From Opitutales bacterium UBA5694 (lineage in GTDB: Bacteria > Verrucomicrobiota > Verrucomicrobiia > Opitutales > Opitutaceae): DNA of 64,000 nucleotides. The number at the start of each line of letters is the position of its first letter. Position 1 is the first letter of the stretch. The notes beneath the pieces are model-generated. The model was given only the letters and a program-made list of their open reading frames with translations. It was not told the DNA's origin and searched no databases. The position numbers were made by a program, and so were the translations under genes. Below are positions 1 through 9,586 of this stretch, in pieces. The stretch spans positions 62,001-126,000 of the forward strand of contig DIHO01000013.1 of the NCBI GenBank assembly GCA_002420185.1, in the 5' to 3' direction.

Positions 1-830
1 TCGCCGGCAATGGAGTAGATAGGTAAGATTGCTCATAGTCATCGTGGAAGATCGCGGGTTCTAGCAATTACTTCATTTTGATTCCGTCCTTCTTTTGAAG
101 GCTTAATTGGAAACTGGATACTTTCGTGTTCAGTTTTAGGCCGAGAAATATCCTCGGGATTGCTGGCACTCTAATCGTGCCAGTCGCCTTGAATGGAAAC
201 GGTACTCATGAGAAATCTCTCCGGCACGTCCGCCTTACGAGTCAGGGAAAGAAAGAGGGTGTCGTCGATTACCCAGGTTACGGAGTGGCGTATGCGGAAA
301 TCGTCGCGATTCCCATATCGGTCGTTAACTGTGATGGAAGTGATGAGTTGCTTTTCGGAAAATTATCCAATCTCAATCGTAATCGCGAGAACGATTGAGA
401 TACTCATGGGAATCGATCGTGCAGTGGTGTCCAGAATGCTTAAATAATTTAAAGTAGGCGGAGCCATTCACGAATTGAGGTGCTTTGAATTCCAGACCTT
501 TTTTGGAAACGGCGGTGGCTGTTTTTTGGTTTTGGTTCTCGCGGAATCCTGAAAATAAATGCGGATTTCTTGAGATTCGTGATCGATATGAATTTTGGGT
601 AAAGTAATGTGTCCAATGAAAGCGGGTGAATTCTCCGAACGAAGCTTCCTAGGCTTGTAGACAGTCCAGGGCCCCTGGATATTGTTTGCGTAGGAAAGTC
701 GAATAAAATTACGATCGCGGTGAGCGAAGTAGTGGTAGTCTTTCCTGAGGGGGTTTCGATCCGTTCGGGAATCTTGATGATGGAGGGGCTGCTTATTTTG
801 GTACCTAGGGTGATGGAGGACATGCAGGAA
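1..830 (-). pseudogene. Decayed five-bladed beta-propeller glycosidase-like gene
   Basis: Reading the minus strand from about 830 down to 1 gives one continuous protein-like text spread over three frames. The first part (about 820-735) reads like a propeller-blade entry ending ERIETPSGK. After a frameshift come DRNFIRLSYANN, IQGPWTVYKP and IDHESQEIRIYF. A second shift follows near 373, then RHSVTWVIDDTLFLS and DVPERFLMSTVSIQGDW, a TAG stop at 173-171, and a tail that runs off the window edge. The order (LSY..N..GPWTVY, HITLPKIHID, R.S....D.LF..., PER.L.STV...GDW) is what I know from GH43/GH32-like five-bladed propeller proteins of Verrucomicrobiota; that assignment is inference. At least two frameshifts and one stop make it non-functional. 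Its 3' end lies outside the window. Confidence 0.6.
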
Positions 831-1132
831 ATGATGGGGTTTTGTGGGATCCGTTGGGCTTTTATCTAAAATTCGCCAGATTGAATCGCTTTGAGTGCGA
901 ATGGATTGGGCAGGAACGCCGCACCGAGTAGAGAAGGTAGAAAAGTAACAGCGATTAGAAAAACAGTTCCTTTTGATTGAAGCAAAAATAGCAGATCGGA
1001 TCGGGAATTCTAATCAATTCGAATACCCTCAATTACACGCTCTGTCTATCGCTCTGCCGGCGTTTGATCCCATTTCCGAACCTTTTAGTAGTGCCTTGCG
1101 TTTTGCGATGGTACAACTACGTCTTGGTAAAA

Positions 1133-2215
1133 ATGAATACAGGAAACCAAAAGTACATCGCTTATTATGGCACTAGCGGAACGGGCAGAGAAGACGGGAT
1201 TTATTCACAAACGCTCTCACATTCTCCTTTGGAACTTTCTGCCGCGGAATTAGAATGCCATCAAAAAAAGGCAGGATTTCAGCGATTGAACCGAAATGAA
1301 ACGGTGCTTTACTCAATTGCTTCAGGTGATGGGGAAAGTGGGTTGGTTCGTTCCTTTCGGATCAATAAGCGAAAGGTCGGATTGGAGTTTATTAATGAGC
1401 AGGAAGCCGCTGGAGGAGGGCTTTGCCACATTAACCTAGATCAATCAGAAAAATGGCTACTCGGCGTTAGCTACAATGATGCAGTGATCACGGTTTTTCC
1501 TGTTAGTGACATTGGTGTGATTAGTGAAAAAGCTCTTTCGCTGGTTTTGGAAGGGAGTGGAACCAAAGTGAATCCCGACCGACAGGATGCCCCGCACGCT
1601 CACTCGATTTACAGCGATCCATCCAATCGTTTCGTATTGGTTTGCGACTTGGGAATGGATCGGATTTACGTGTACCGCTTCGATAGCGAAAACGGTACTC
1701 TCGCACCGGCAGCGACCCCCCATGTTGACACCGCTCCGGGGGCGGGGCCAAGGCATCTAGCATTTCATGGAAATGGGCGCTGGATCTATGCCATAAACGA
1801 GCTCAACAGTACGGTTACTCAATATGAGTGGGATAAGGATGAAGGGGAAATGACTCTCAAAAGCTCATTTGATACGCTGCCGGAAGTTTTTTCTGAGGAG
1901 AACGCAACGGCCGAGATCCTTGTCCACCCCTCCAATCGGTTCCTTTATGGCTCCAATCGAGGACATGATAGCATTGTGGTCTATTCGATTGATGAGGGGG
2001 ATGGTTCTTTATCCCTAGTGCAGCGGGTTTCCTCGGGAGGCGAGCACCCGCGGAATTTCGTTTTAGACGAAGACGGAAAGCTCCTAGTTGTCGCTAATCG
2101 AGACTCCAGCAATATTGTGTATTTCGAAGTCGATACGGAATCGGGAGAGCTTTCCAGACAGAAAATCGTCGAAAACGTACCCATCGGCACCTGCGTAAGG
2201 GTGGTAAAGCGTTAG
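1133..2215 (+). CDS. Lactonase, seven-bladed beta-propeller (YbhE / 3-carboxymuconate cyclase type)
   Basis: The product of about 360 residues has the repeating propeller pattern of the lactonase family (PF10282). Typical stretches are DAPHAHSIYSDPSNRFVLVC, GAGPRHLAFHGNGRWIYAIN, ILVHPSNRFLYGSNRG and GGEHPRNFVLDEDGKLLVVA, each a blade with the His/Arg positions typical of the active-site side. Family members hydrolyse 6-phosphogluconolactone or other sugar lactones; the substrate here is open. There is no clear signal peptide, so a cytoplasmic place is likely. The frame extends upstream to 1064, but the ATG at 1133 gives the normal N-terminus (QKYIAYYGTSG), so I chose it. It stands alone, about 190 bases before the large PVC haem gene. 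Confidence 0.85.
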   Translation: MNTGNQKYIAYYGTSGTGREDGIYSQTLSHSPLELSAAELECHQKKAGFQRLNRNETVLYSIASGDGESGLVRSFRINKRKVGLEFINEQEAAGGGLCHINLDQSEKWLLGVSYNDAVITVFPVSDIGVISEKALSLVLEGSGTKVNPDRQDAPHAHSIYSDPSNRFVLVCDLGMDRIYVYRFDSENGTLAPAATPHVDTAPGAGPRHLAFHGNGRWIYAINELNSTVTQYEWDKDEGEMTLKSSFDTLPEVFSEENATAEILVHPSNRFLYGSNRGHDSIVVYSIDEGDGSLSLVQRVSSGGEHPRNFVLDEDGKLLVVANRDSSNIVYFEVDTESGELSRQKIVENVPIGTCVRVVKR

Positions 2216-2403
2216 CTCAAACTGAGAATGGTTCTCTATCTGGCGAACCGCGGTGGGAGTCGTTTCGCGGCCAGGATTTGGATAGATCGGGATCTCTAAA
2301 TTCCGGTATTCCCCATTTTACTAGTGCAATTGGTTTGAAATTCCTCACTGACTCGCCGAAAACATCCACCCTTGTTAAAAAAGACCACTGTTCCTAAATT
2401 TCA

Positions 2404-5400
2404 ATGAAGAAATTGCTTCTTCCACTATCGCTCATCCCGGCATTACCCGGGGCGGAGTCCGATCCGGCTATCCGTGAGTTTTACGACGAGAAAGCGGAAA
2501 TTCGCATGCGGAATTTCGAAAAACCGGACGATGTAGTCGTAAAATTGTGGGCGGACGAATCCCAGATACAGAATCCGTCTGCGATCACGTTCGACTCTCA
2601 AGGCCGCCTATACGTGGCTGAGATTAATCGCTGGCGTAATGGGGTCGACGATATTCGCGAGCGTCGCATGATGTTGGTTGAGGATATTCAAATTGAGAGC
2701 AATGCGGATCGATTAAAGATGTTCCAGAATCACGCGGCTCAGTTCCCCATGGAATACTACTCGAGCAAGGCGGACCAGATCAGTTTGCTGGAGGATACCG
2801 ACGGGGACGGAAGGGCGGATAGCTCGAAGATATTCGCGGGAGGATTTGATGACCCTTTGGATGGTCCTGGTATTGGATTGATTGAGCGCGACGGTAAAAT
2901 CTATTACACGAATGTTCCCCATCTCTGGATGCTGGAGGATTTGGACGGCGATGGCGTTTCAGACAAGAGAACGTCTTTGCAGGACGGATTTGGGATCCGC
3001 ATGAGCTTTTCGGGCCATGACATGCATGGCCTGACTTGGGGGCCAGATGGCAAGCTGTATTGGTCAATTGGTGACCGCGGGTACAACGTGCATACCAAGG
3101 AAGGCAAGCATCTTTTCGGTCCCAATAGAGGGGCTGTCTTTCGCTGCGATCCGGACGGGTCGAACGTAGAGCTATTCTACGATGGATTGAGAAACCCGCA
3201 GGAGCTTGCCTGGGACGACTATGGAAATCTTTTTACGGCGGACAACGACGCTGACGGTGTAGACTTGGAGCGTATTAATTATTTGGTGGAGGGTGGCGAA
3301 TCGGGCTGGCACGCAGGGCATCAGTCGATCATGTCGTTTACCAAGGACCTGGAGCTCAGATCCTCGAAATATACGGGTAATGCGAAATTGCCACTCAGTT
3401 GGATAACTGAGCGCGTTTGGGAAGTTCGCAATGATAAGCAGCCAGCATTCATCCTTCCCGGTATTGGGCAGTTGGTAGGGGGGCCGTCTGGACTAGTTTT
3501 TAACCCATCAAGCAGCATGGGCGAAAAGTACGACGACAAGTTTTTTGTCATCGTCTATAAAGGTTCTCTGAGCCAGTCCTACATTTCCATGTTCAATGTA
3601 GAGGAAGACGGTGCGTCTTATAAGATGGTCAACAACGAGACGTTCTTCCGAGGCTCGAACTGTGTCGACATCGATTTTGGACCGGATGGTAAATTGTATA
3701 TTTCGGATTACAACTATGGAGGTTGGCTGAATCAGGACGTAGGGAATATCTATGCGATGGAGGTCCCCGGTCAAATCGATGAGCCGGAAGTCGCTGAGAA
3801 TGAGGGAATATTGGTATCTGATTTTGCTCAGTATGACGTACAAGAATTGGTTGGGATGCTAGGTCGTGACCATTTGCAAATTCGTCAAAAAAGTCAGTTC
3901 GAACTAGCGAAACGCGGAAGGCTGGGAATCGAAGCGTTCACGCGTGCCGCGACGCGAACGCAGTTGCCCACGCTGGTCCGTATTCATGGCGTTTGGGGAT
4001 TGGGTCAGATGGCTGCGAATGAAGGGCTATCCATTTTGGAGCCACTCTTTGATTTGCTTTCCGACTCGAACGAGCAAGTGCGCATTCAGTCGGCTCGTGT
4101 TTTGGGAGACCTTCGTGTGGTAAAATCAGCTGAACTCCTTGTGAAAGCCCTTCGTGACGAGCATCCTCGAGTGGCGATGTATGCGGGAATTGGCTTGGGC
4201 CGAATCGGCTATGCTCCGGCTGTCCCGGAATTGTATTCAGTCATTGACCGCAACCAAGACAAGGACTTATGGCTGCGTCACGGAGCTATCATGGGACTAG
4301 TGGGTATCGAAAAATCGAACTGGGAGTACGGAATTGAAGATGATTCGGAGTATGTACGAATGGGGGCGTTGCTTGCCTTGCGAAAGCTTCGAGACCCACA
4401 GATCGCGGAGTTTCTCCAAGATCCGGAGAAGTCCCTAGCTTACGAAGCTATTCGCGCAATAAACGATCTCCCTCTCTTGTCAGCAGAGGGAGAGTTGGCA
4501 GGGATGATCGGGCACTTTCTTCCGGGTGGTATTGGCGAAATGCCGGAGACCGATGTAGACGCGTTTATGCACCATCGCATTATTAATGCGAATTACTATC
4601 AGGCAAAAAAGGAGAATGCCAGAGCGCTCATGAAATACGCGGCTAACGCAAAATTACCTGCACGTCTTCGTCGCGAGGCAATGGCGGCGATCGAAGGTTG
4701 GAACGACCAGAACCCAATTGATACGACGACGGGTTTGCCACGGGATAATACCGCCATCCGAGATGCGATCGATGACGTTGTAAAATCGGAGATTGCGACT
4801 ATTTTAGAGACTGCGGAAGGCGACGTATTGATTCAGTCTACCCGTCTCGCATTACTTTATGGATACGAGGTAGATCGCGAACTACTTTTGGCCCAACTCG
4901 AGAATCAGAAGAACTCGGTAGAGGTTCGAATCTCTGCCCTGGACGCTTTGACAAAACGCAATGATAAGGCATTAGAACGGTTGGCCCTTGCAAATTTGAA
5001 AGATAGGCAAGTGAGTTTGCGTTCGAGCGCGTTGCGAGCCCTGTTCGTTGCGAATCCTGCGAGAGGGGTTCAAGAGGCTATTAGGTTTTCGAAGTCAGGA
5101 GGAGTCGTCATTCGTCAAAACGCGATTGCGATGCTTGGAACCCAGTCAGATTCGGTGTCAGGTAACTACCTGCAAACACAACTTCAGACGCTAATTGAGG
5201 GTAAGGGAAATCCGAAGACGAAATTGGACATTATCGAAGCGGCTCGAAATCGGCTGGATGTGGATATCAAGAAAATGGTTATGAATTACGATCAATCGAT
5301 CGCGTCGGCTGAGCCCATAGTCAAATATGCCGTTAGCCTCCAAGGAGGAGACGTTGATCGTGGAGAAGACGTCTTCATGAACCATGGTGCAGCCCAGTGT

Positions 5401-5790
5401 GTGAGGTGCCACAAAGTGAACGACTATGGAGCGGAGGTCGGTCCTGATTTGACAACGATTGGGCGCAAACACGATCGGGAATACCTATTGGAAGCGATCG
5501 TCGATCCTGGAGCCGTTGTGGCCCCTGGTTTTGGAATGATGGTCCTGACTCGCAAGAATGGTGAAGTGGCGAGTGGGCTCCTAATGGATGACAACGAGGA
5601 TGGAGTGAGCTTGAAGCTTCCTGATGGTAAGATAGAAAAGATCAGGCATTCCGACATCGCTTCGAAGCAACCCCCCATATCTGGAATGCCTCCTATGGGA
5701 CTTCTTCTCAGCCACGGCGAAGTGCGAGATCTGGTCGCCTATCTAAGCAGTCTGAAACACGCACCAAAGCTGGACGGTGACGAGCACTAA
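2404..5790 (+). CDS. PVC-type membrane-bound dehydrogenase with HEAT repeats and C-terminal haem c domain
   Basis: The 1128-residue protein starts with a short signal peptide (MKKLLLPLSLIPALPGAES). Residues of about 40-460 form a glucose/sorbosone dehydrogenase-like propeller of the Piru_Ver_Nterm type, seen in NPSAITFDSQGRLYVAE, LTWGPDGKLYWSIGDRGYN and GLRNPQELAWDDYGNLFTAD. Residues of about 480-960 are alpha-helical HEAT-like repeats (VRIQSARVLGDLR, VAMYAGIGLGRIG). The C-terminus carries a c-type haem site, CVRCH starting at Cys999, followed by GPDLTTIG and REYLLEAIVDPGA, the TIGR02603-type domain. Family knowledge places such proteins in the periplasm as sugar-oxidising electron donors; the substrate is unknown. 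No frameshift or truncation is visible. A fragment resembling the end of a second haem domain follows at 6017. Confidence 0.9.
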   Translation: MKKLLLPLSLIPALPGAESDPAIREFYDEKAEIRMRNFEKPDDVVVKLWADESQIQNPSAITFDSQGRLYVAEINRWRNGVDDIRERRMMLVEDIQIESNADRLKMFQNHAAQFPMEYYSSKADQISLLEDTDGDGRADSSKIFAGGFDDPLDGPGIGLIERDGKIYYTNVPHLWMLEDLDGDGVSDKRTSLQDGFGIRMSFSGHDMHGLTWGPDGKLYWSIGDRGYNVHTKEGKHLFGPNRGAVFRCDPDGSNVELFYDGLRNPQELAWDDYGNLFTADNDADGVDLERINYLVEGGESGWHAGHQSIMSFTKDLELRSSKYTGNAKLPLSWITERVWEVRNDKQPAFILPGIGQLVGGPSGLVFNPSSSMGEKYDDKFFVIVYKGSLSQSYISMFNVEEDGASYKMVNNETFFRGSNCVDIDFGPDGKLYISDYNYGGWLNQDVGNIYAMEVPGQIDEPEVAENEGILVSDFAQYDVQELVGMLGRDHLQIRQKSQFELAKRGRLGIEAFTRAATRTQLPTLVRIHGVWGLGQMAANEGLSILEPLFDLLSDSNEQVRIQSARVLGDLRVVKSAELLVKALRDEHPRVAMYAGIGLGRIGYAPAVPELYSVIDRNQDKDLWLRHGAIMGLVGIEKSNWEYGIEDDSEYVRMGALLALRKLRDPQIAEFLQDPEKSLAYEAIRAINDLPLLSAEGELAGMIGHFLPGGIGEMPETDVDAFMHHRIINANYYQAKKENARALMKYAANAKLPARLRREAMAAIEGWNDQNPIDTTTGLPRDNTAIRDAIDDVVKSEIATILETAEGDVLIQSTRLALLYGYEVDRELLLAQLENQKNSVEVRISALDALTKRNDKALERLALANLKDRQVSLRSSALRALFVANPARGVQEAIRFSKSGGVVIRQNAIAMLGTQSDSVSGNYLQTQLQTLIEGKGNPKTKLDIIEAARNRLDVDIKKMVMNYDQSIASAEPIVKYAVSLQGGDVDRGEDVFMNHGAAQCVRCHKVNDYGAEVGPDLTTIGRKHDREYLLEAIVDPGAVVAPGFGMMVLTRKNGEVASGLLMDDNEDGVSLKLPDGKIEKIRHSDIASKQPPISGMPPMGLLLSHGEVRDLVAYLSSLKHAPKLDGDEH

Positions 5791-6016
5791 TAGAGAAGTG
5801 GCTGGCCTGCTGATCCCATACATGATGGGCTGCAATGCGTTCGAATCGTGTCGCTATCAACTCTCTAGGAGGAAAATTCGTGACATTTCGGGCAGTTGAA
5901 GGGCAACGTCGAGCTAGCAATGAAATTCGAGTACAACGTAATGAATGTAAAAGACCCAGTCACGGTAGTGGACAGGCCTGACGCCCATTGTGAAACGAGT
6001 ATCTCCCTCCCTATCG

Positions 6017-6154
6017 ATGGACCAATACAAAATTGCAAGCAGCGAAAATTTACAGGTTTCCCTGATGCCCTCCCCGGCCAGTCTGGATATTAGTGCAGAA
6101 AATGTCTCCAACATGGTGGCCTATTTGAAAAACCTGCAGGAGATTGCCCATTAA
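6017..6154 (+). pseudogene. C-terminal remnant of a haem c domain protein
   Basis: A 45-codon open stretch ends in SLMPSPASLDISAENVSNMV followed by AYLKNLQEIAH and a stop. This is the typical last segment of PVC haem c domains (LMP....L....V.DMVAYL..L), and parallels the ending of the preceding large gene (GLLLSHGEVRDLVAYLSSLK). No CxxCH box or upstream domain is readable in frame in 5791-6016. It looks like the tail of a lost neighbour or a partial duplication. Nothing else is recognisable in 5791-6276. Confidence 0.45.
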
Positions 6155-6276
6155 ACTAGAACACGGAATGCTATTTTTCGGGATGCCTCTTTGATCTTCG
6201 TAAAAAGTATTCCATTGATCAGCCCGCCTGCATTTTTCCTTTGGCAAGTGGCCGAGGTAGGGTATGAGGGGGTCTT

Positions 6277-7698
6277 CTACCTGGCAGGTCCGACGGGTTC
6301 CGTGTCTTTCGTCGGAAGCCAAGCGGCGTGTTGTTTTATGATTTTCAGGGTGCCTTTGCGAAAGGCGATGTTTGTCCATTCGTTAGGATCCTTCTTTAGA
6401 TCGTAGAGTTCCTCATCACCGTCTTTGTATTTGATGTATCGGTACCGATCAGAACGAACAGCGTGGTTTCCCTGGTGGTAGGTAATCAAGGCGGGATCCC
6501 ACTTCGACTTTGGCTTTTTGAGAAGGGGAACCAGACTCTTGCCTTCAAGGTGCTCCGGAGTGGGGAGTCCGCAAAGTTCAGTGAGTGTGGGGTACAAATC
6601 TACGAGCGTGACAGGACGGTGGCAGATCAGGCCTTTTTTGTAGCCAGGGGCGATGATAATATAGGGAATGTGAGTGGCCTTCTCGTAGAGCACAAACTTT
6701 TCCCAGTGATCCTTCTCGCCGAGATGGTATCCATGGTCGGACCAGAGAACAATAATGGTGTTGTCAGCTTTACCGCTCTTGTCCAAAGCATCCAACAGGC
6801 GTCCCACTTGATAGTCGGCGAAACTAGCCGATGCCTGGTAGCCTTGGATCGCTTTGTCGAAGATGTAGGCATCTCGAAGCTTTTCCGCTTCAAAGGTGCT
6901 TATGAATTTTCGTCCAGGCGGATGTAGAAGAGCCTTGGCTTCATCAGGCAAGTCTTCAAGATCATCCCCTTTGCTTTCGGGAAGCGTCAATCGCCCAAGT
7001 GGGTATTGGTCGTACCATTTTTGCGGCGCGTAGAAGGGCATGTGGGGCCGGAAAATTCCAGTAGCGATAAAAAAGGGAGTTTTAGTAGCGTCTATTTTTT
7101 CGATAGCCCAATCCACTGTGCGATTGTCAATGTGATTATCTGGATTTCGCGGATACACCCCCCAGTCGAAATTGCGACTGACAGGGCCTTTCTTCCCGTC
7201 TGGAGCGGTCCAGCTACTAATACCGTTTAGATTTCCATTCCGAGGCATTGGCATGTCGGGTTGCCGAGACGGAAATTCCAAAAATTCGTCGAATGCCTCA
7301 TACTTGTGGTATGCAGTGCCATGATGGTGGAAGATTTTTCCGCTAGCATAGGTCTGGTATCCGTGGTTTTTGAAGTGCTGCGGTAGAATGGTCACATCGG
7401 ACAAGGCCCGCTTCCAGTCGCTATTATTCCCGTACACGCCGCTCGTGGAAGGACGTACCCCGCTAAGAACGGAGGCACGAGAAGGATTGCAAGCAGGAGA
7501 GTTGCAATAAGCCTTTGAGAAAAACGTACCGCGGGCGGCAAGTCGTTCGATATTGGGAGTCTGAATTGGGTTGGACTTGTCGAAGAGGGTTATCCAGTCA
7601 TTCATGTCATCGATGGCGATAAAGAGGACGTTTGGAGCTCCGAGAGCTCCAAAATGAAGAATGAAGAGCGAAAAATGAAAATTGAATATTGCTTTCAT
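6277..7698 (-). CDS. Secreted sulfatase, iduronate-2-sulfatase-like
   Basis: The 473-residue protein has an N-terminal hydrophobic leader (about residues 1-20), then the sulfatase entry NVLFIAIDDMNDW with metal-binding Asp residues. The formylglycine motif is canonical, CNPSR at Cys70 (PACNPSRASVLSG). Further marks are YASGKIFHH, ATGIFRPHMPFYAPQ and SDHGYHLGEKDHWEK, the arrangement seen in iduronate-2-sulfatase-like members of sulfatase family S1. It is expected to remove sulfate esters from sulfated glycans in the periplasm after conversion of Cys70 to formylglycine. No maturase gene lies in the window. A broken sodium:solute symporter lies just upstream on the same strand, suggesting a former uptake-plus-sulfatase unit. 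Confidence 0.92.
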   Translation of the reverse strand: MKAIFNFHFSLFILHFGALGAPNVLFIAIDDMNDWITLFDKSNPIQTPNIERLAARGTFFSKAYCNSPACNPSRASVLSGVRPSTSGVYGNNSDWKRALSDVTILPQHFKNHGYQTYASGKIFHHHGTAYHKYEAFDEFLEFPSRQPDMPMPRNGNLNGISSWTAPDGKKGPVSRNFDWGVYPRNPDNHIDNRTVDWAIEKIDATKTPFFIATGIFRPHMPFYAPQKWYDQYPLGRLTLPESKGDDLEDLPDEAKALLHPPGRKFISTFEAEKLRDAYIFDKAIQGYQASASFADYQVGRLLDALDKSGKADNTIIVLWSDHGYHLGEKDHWEKFVLYEKATHIPYIIIAPGYKKGLICHRPVTLVDLYPTLTELCGLPTPEHLEGKSLVPLLKKPKSKWDPALITYHQGNHAVRSDRYRYIKYKDGDEELYDLKKDPNEWTNIAFRKGTLKIIKQHAAWLPTKDTEPVGPAR

Positions 7699-7737
7699 GG
7701 AGGTAAGACGGGGACCATTCGGGAATGGCGAAATTGA

Positions 7738-8215
7738 TCATGCCGATGCGGCGAACTCGGAGCCTTTCGGTATTAGGAACGATGCAATCAGGCCTACACC
7801 GAAGCAAATAACAATCTCTGTTAGCCCTAAGAGAAGACCATTCAGTTCGCTAAAATATTTGGCGTAGACCAAAAAGACGATACTGCAGCTTACCCAGACC
7901 ATGTGTGCATTGCCGCGGTGTGCGTTACGATTGGTCTCATTAGAAAGAGTCCAGCCAATGGAACACCAATCAGACCCATTTGGCCGATAAGGAAATCGAA
8001 GATACGCCCGGTACCGATACAAGATACAATAAGGGTGCCTTTTGTACACAATACGCCGAGACAGTCAACGAGTGAGCGGGCAAAGCTTAATTGGTTTTGA
8101 TCGCTCCAGTCTTTTTTGAATCGTCCGCCGAAATCGGTGGATACTGCGGCACAGATAGAATGCATGGAGCTGTCAAGACTGGACATGGCGGCGGCGAAGA
8201 CCCCGGCTAGGGGCA
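7738..8215 (-). pseudogene. Truncated, frameshifted sodium:solute symporter (SSS family), C-terminal part
   Basis: The minus strand reads LPLAGVFAAAMSSLDSSMHS, then ICAAVSTDFGGRF and later FDFLIGQMGLIGVPLAGLFL, the conserved late transmembrane region of SSS-family transporters. Near 7930 the frame changes, and the text continues as RGNAHMVWVSCSIVFLVYAK and NGLLLGLTEIVICFGVGLIA before ending at 7738. All N-terminal helices are missing: directly upstream the sequence becomes the C-terminus of the next sulfatase, whose stop lies at 8207. This is a 5'-truncated gene with a frameshift and cannot make a transporter. The close junction suggests a deletion that removed the symporter start and may have altered the sulfatase end. 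Confidence 0.8.
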
Positions 8216-9586
8216 GTTAGAAGCAGGCGGAGGAATGGTTTCTATAAGCGACTTGTTCAAGTAGGGGGGTTTTAATGGGCCGCTTATCATAGAGTCAAAT
8301 TGCTTCTTAAGTTTTCGGTAATCACCATGTTCTTCTCGTTTAAGGTCGCTGACTGTAATCGGGTTGGTCTCGAGCGGGTCTCTGTCGATACGATAGAGAC
8401 TTCCATCGGAATATAGCTTCCAACGCTTGTCGAAAATGAACTTCGCCGCGGGCATTGCTGTGCCTAAGTAGTCACTTCCCCATTGCGGATCGTAGTGCAT
8501 GAAAATTGCGTCCCGAGGAATCCTCTTTTTCTTCTTATTGAAAATTTTGAGGAGATCGACCCCATCAAGGGGCACGGGCGAATTCGCACCAATTGCCGAA
8601 GCAAGGGTAGGAAATACATCCAAAACCTCCACTAAGTCGTCTCGGACGACACCTTTCGGGAGCTTCTTTTTCCATTGGAGAATGAAAGGCACATGGGTCC
8701 CCGCGTTTCTCGAGTACCACTTTCCACCCGTAATGGGAATTCCGTGACGATGCGAAGTGATTTGCGGGTGAGTGCCATTGTCACCGATGAACCAGATGAG
8801 CGTATTTTCGGACAGGTTGTGTTCTTCGAGCTTTTTGATGACACGACCCACCATCTTGTCCAAATATGACATCATCCCGTGGAATTTCTCTTTAGGCGTT
8901 TTCGCATCCAGTGAGTCCGGAGTGGTGGTCCATGGATAGTGGGCAAGAACGGGGTTGTAGTGAATAAAAAAGGGCTGGTTGTGATACTTGTCTATGAAAT
9001 CAAGTACGTAGTTATTGAGGATAGTCGGGCCAAAGTCGTCTTTACAGTAGGTTTTGGCGATGCCGTTTTCGGAGAGTGTTGGCTGCCAATAGCGGCTTCC
9101 TTTGAGGAATCGTTCCAACTGCCATACCAGGTACTCGTCGTAGCCGATATCACTCGGGTATGAACCGACACCGCCAATCTCCATATTACCGGCCAGTTGC
9201 CATTTTCCTACGACGACTGTCTTGTATCCGGCCGTTTTGATGTGCAACGGCAGCGTGTAATAGTCTGGATTCAGGTGGCCGAAAGCTTCATAGTGTTTGA
9301 AATTATAGGTTCCGGTGAGCAGCCGTGTACGTGAGGTGGTGCAGACGGGAGTCGCATAGCCATAATCGAAACGGATGCCGTTTTCGGCGAGTGAGTCGAT
9401 GTGCGGGGTTGGATACTCGCCTCCGTAAGCTCCGATCGTCTCAATGCCAATGTCGTCGGCGAAAATAAGGATTGTGTTGGGCGTGGAATCAGCGGAACAG
9501 ATATTCCAAGCCACTATGAAGGCAGTTGCAGCAGCTGTGATGAGTTTTTTTCGTTTAGTCGTCGATCTATCTGCGAAGGAGGGCAT
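8207..9586 (-). CDS. Secreted sulfatase with a CTTSR active-site motif
   Basis: The product is about 459 residues when started at the ATG at 9586, which gives a signal peptide (basic RSTTKRKKLI then a hydrophobic stretch ending ICSADS). The frame is open to 9808, but the upstream part looks non-coding. Sulfatase features are NTILIFADDIGIETIGAYGG, the active-site region ATPVCTTSRTRLLTG with Cys82, VVVGKWQLAG, and WFIGDNGTHPQITS for metal binding. The residue two after Cys is Thr, where Pro or Ala is usual, so maturation may differ. The last residues (PPPASNCP) lie at the junction with the truncated symporter and may not be original. Periplasmic desulfation of a glycan is the inferred role. Confidence 0.87.
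   Translation of the reverse strand: MPSFADRSTTKRKKLITAAATAFIVAWNICSADSTPNTILIFADDIGIETIGAYGGEYPTPHIDSLAENGIRFDYGYATPVCTTSRTRLLTGTYNFKHYEAFGHLNPDYYTLPLHIKTAGYKTVVVGKWQLAGNMEIGGVGSYPSDIGYDEYLVWQLERFLKGSRYWQPTLSENGIAKTYCKDDFGPTILNNYVLDFIDKYHNQPFFIHYNPVLAHYPWTTTPDSLDAKTPKEKFHGMMSYLDKMVGRVIKKLEEHNLSENTLIWFIGDNGTHPQITSHRHGIPITGGKWYSRNAGTHVPFILQWKKKLPKGVVRDDLVEVLDVFPTLASAIGANSPVPLDGVDLLKIFNKKKKRIPRDAIFMHYDPQWGSDYLGTAMPAAKFIFDKRWKLYSDGSLYRIDRDPLETNPITVSDLKREEHGDYRKLKKQFDSMISGPLKPPYLNKSLIETIPPPASNCP

Noticed and set aside
2216..2403. Frame reading WESFRGQDLDRSGSLNS after the lactonase, reminiscent of PQQ-repeat proteins (WPxFRG).
   Set aside because: A single short motif without any repeat context; likely chance.
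8499..9163. Several plus-strand reading frames across the minus-strand sulfatase.
   Set aside because: They mirror the sulfatase codons, lack family features and have no independent start signals.
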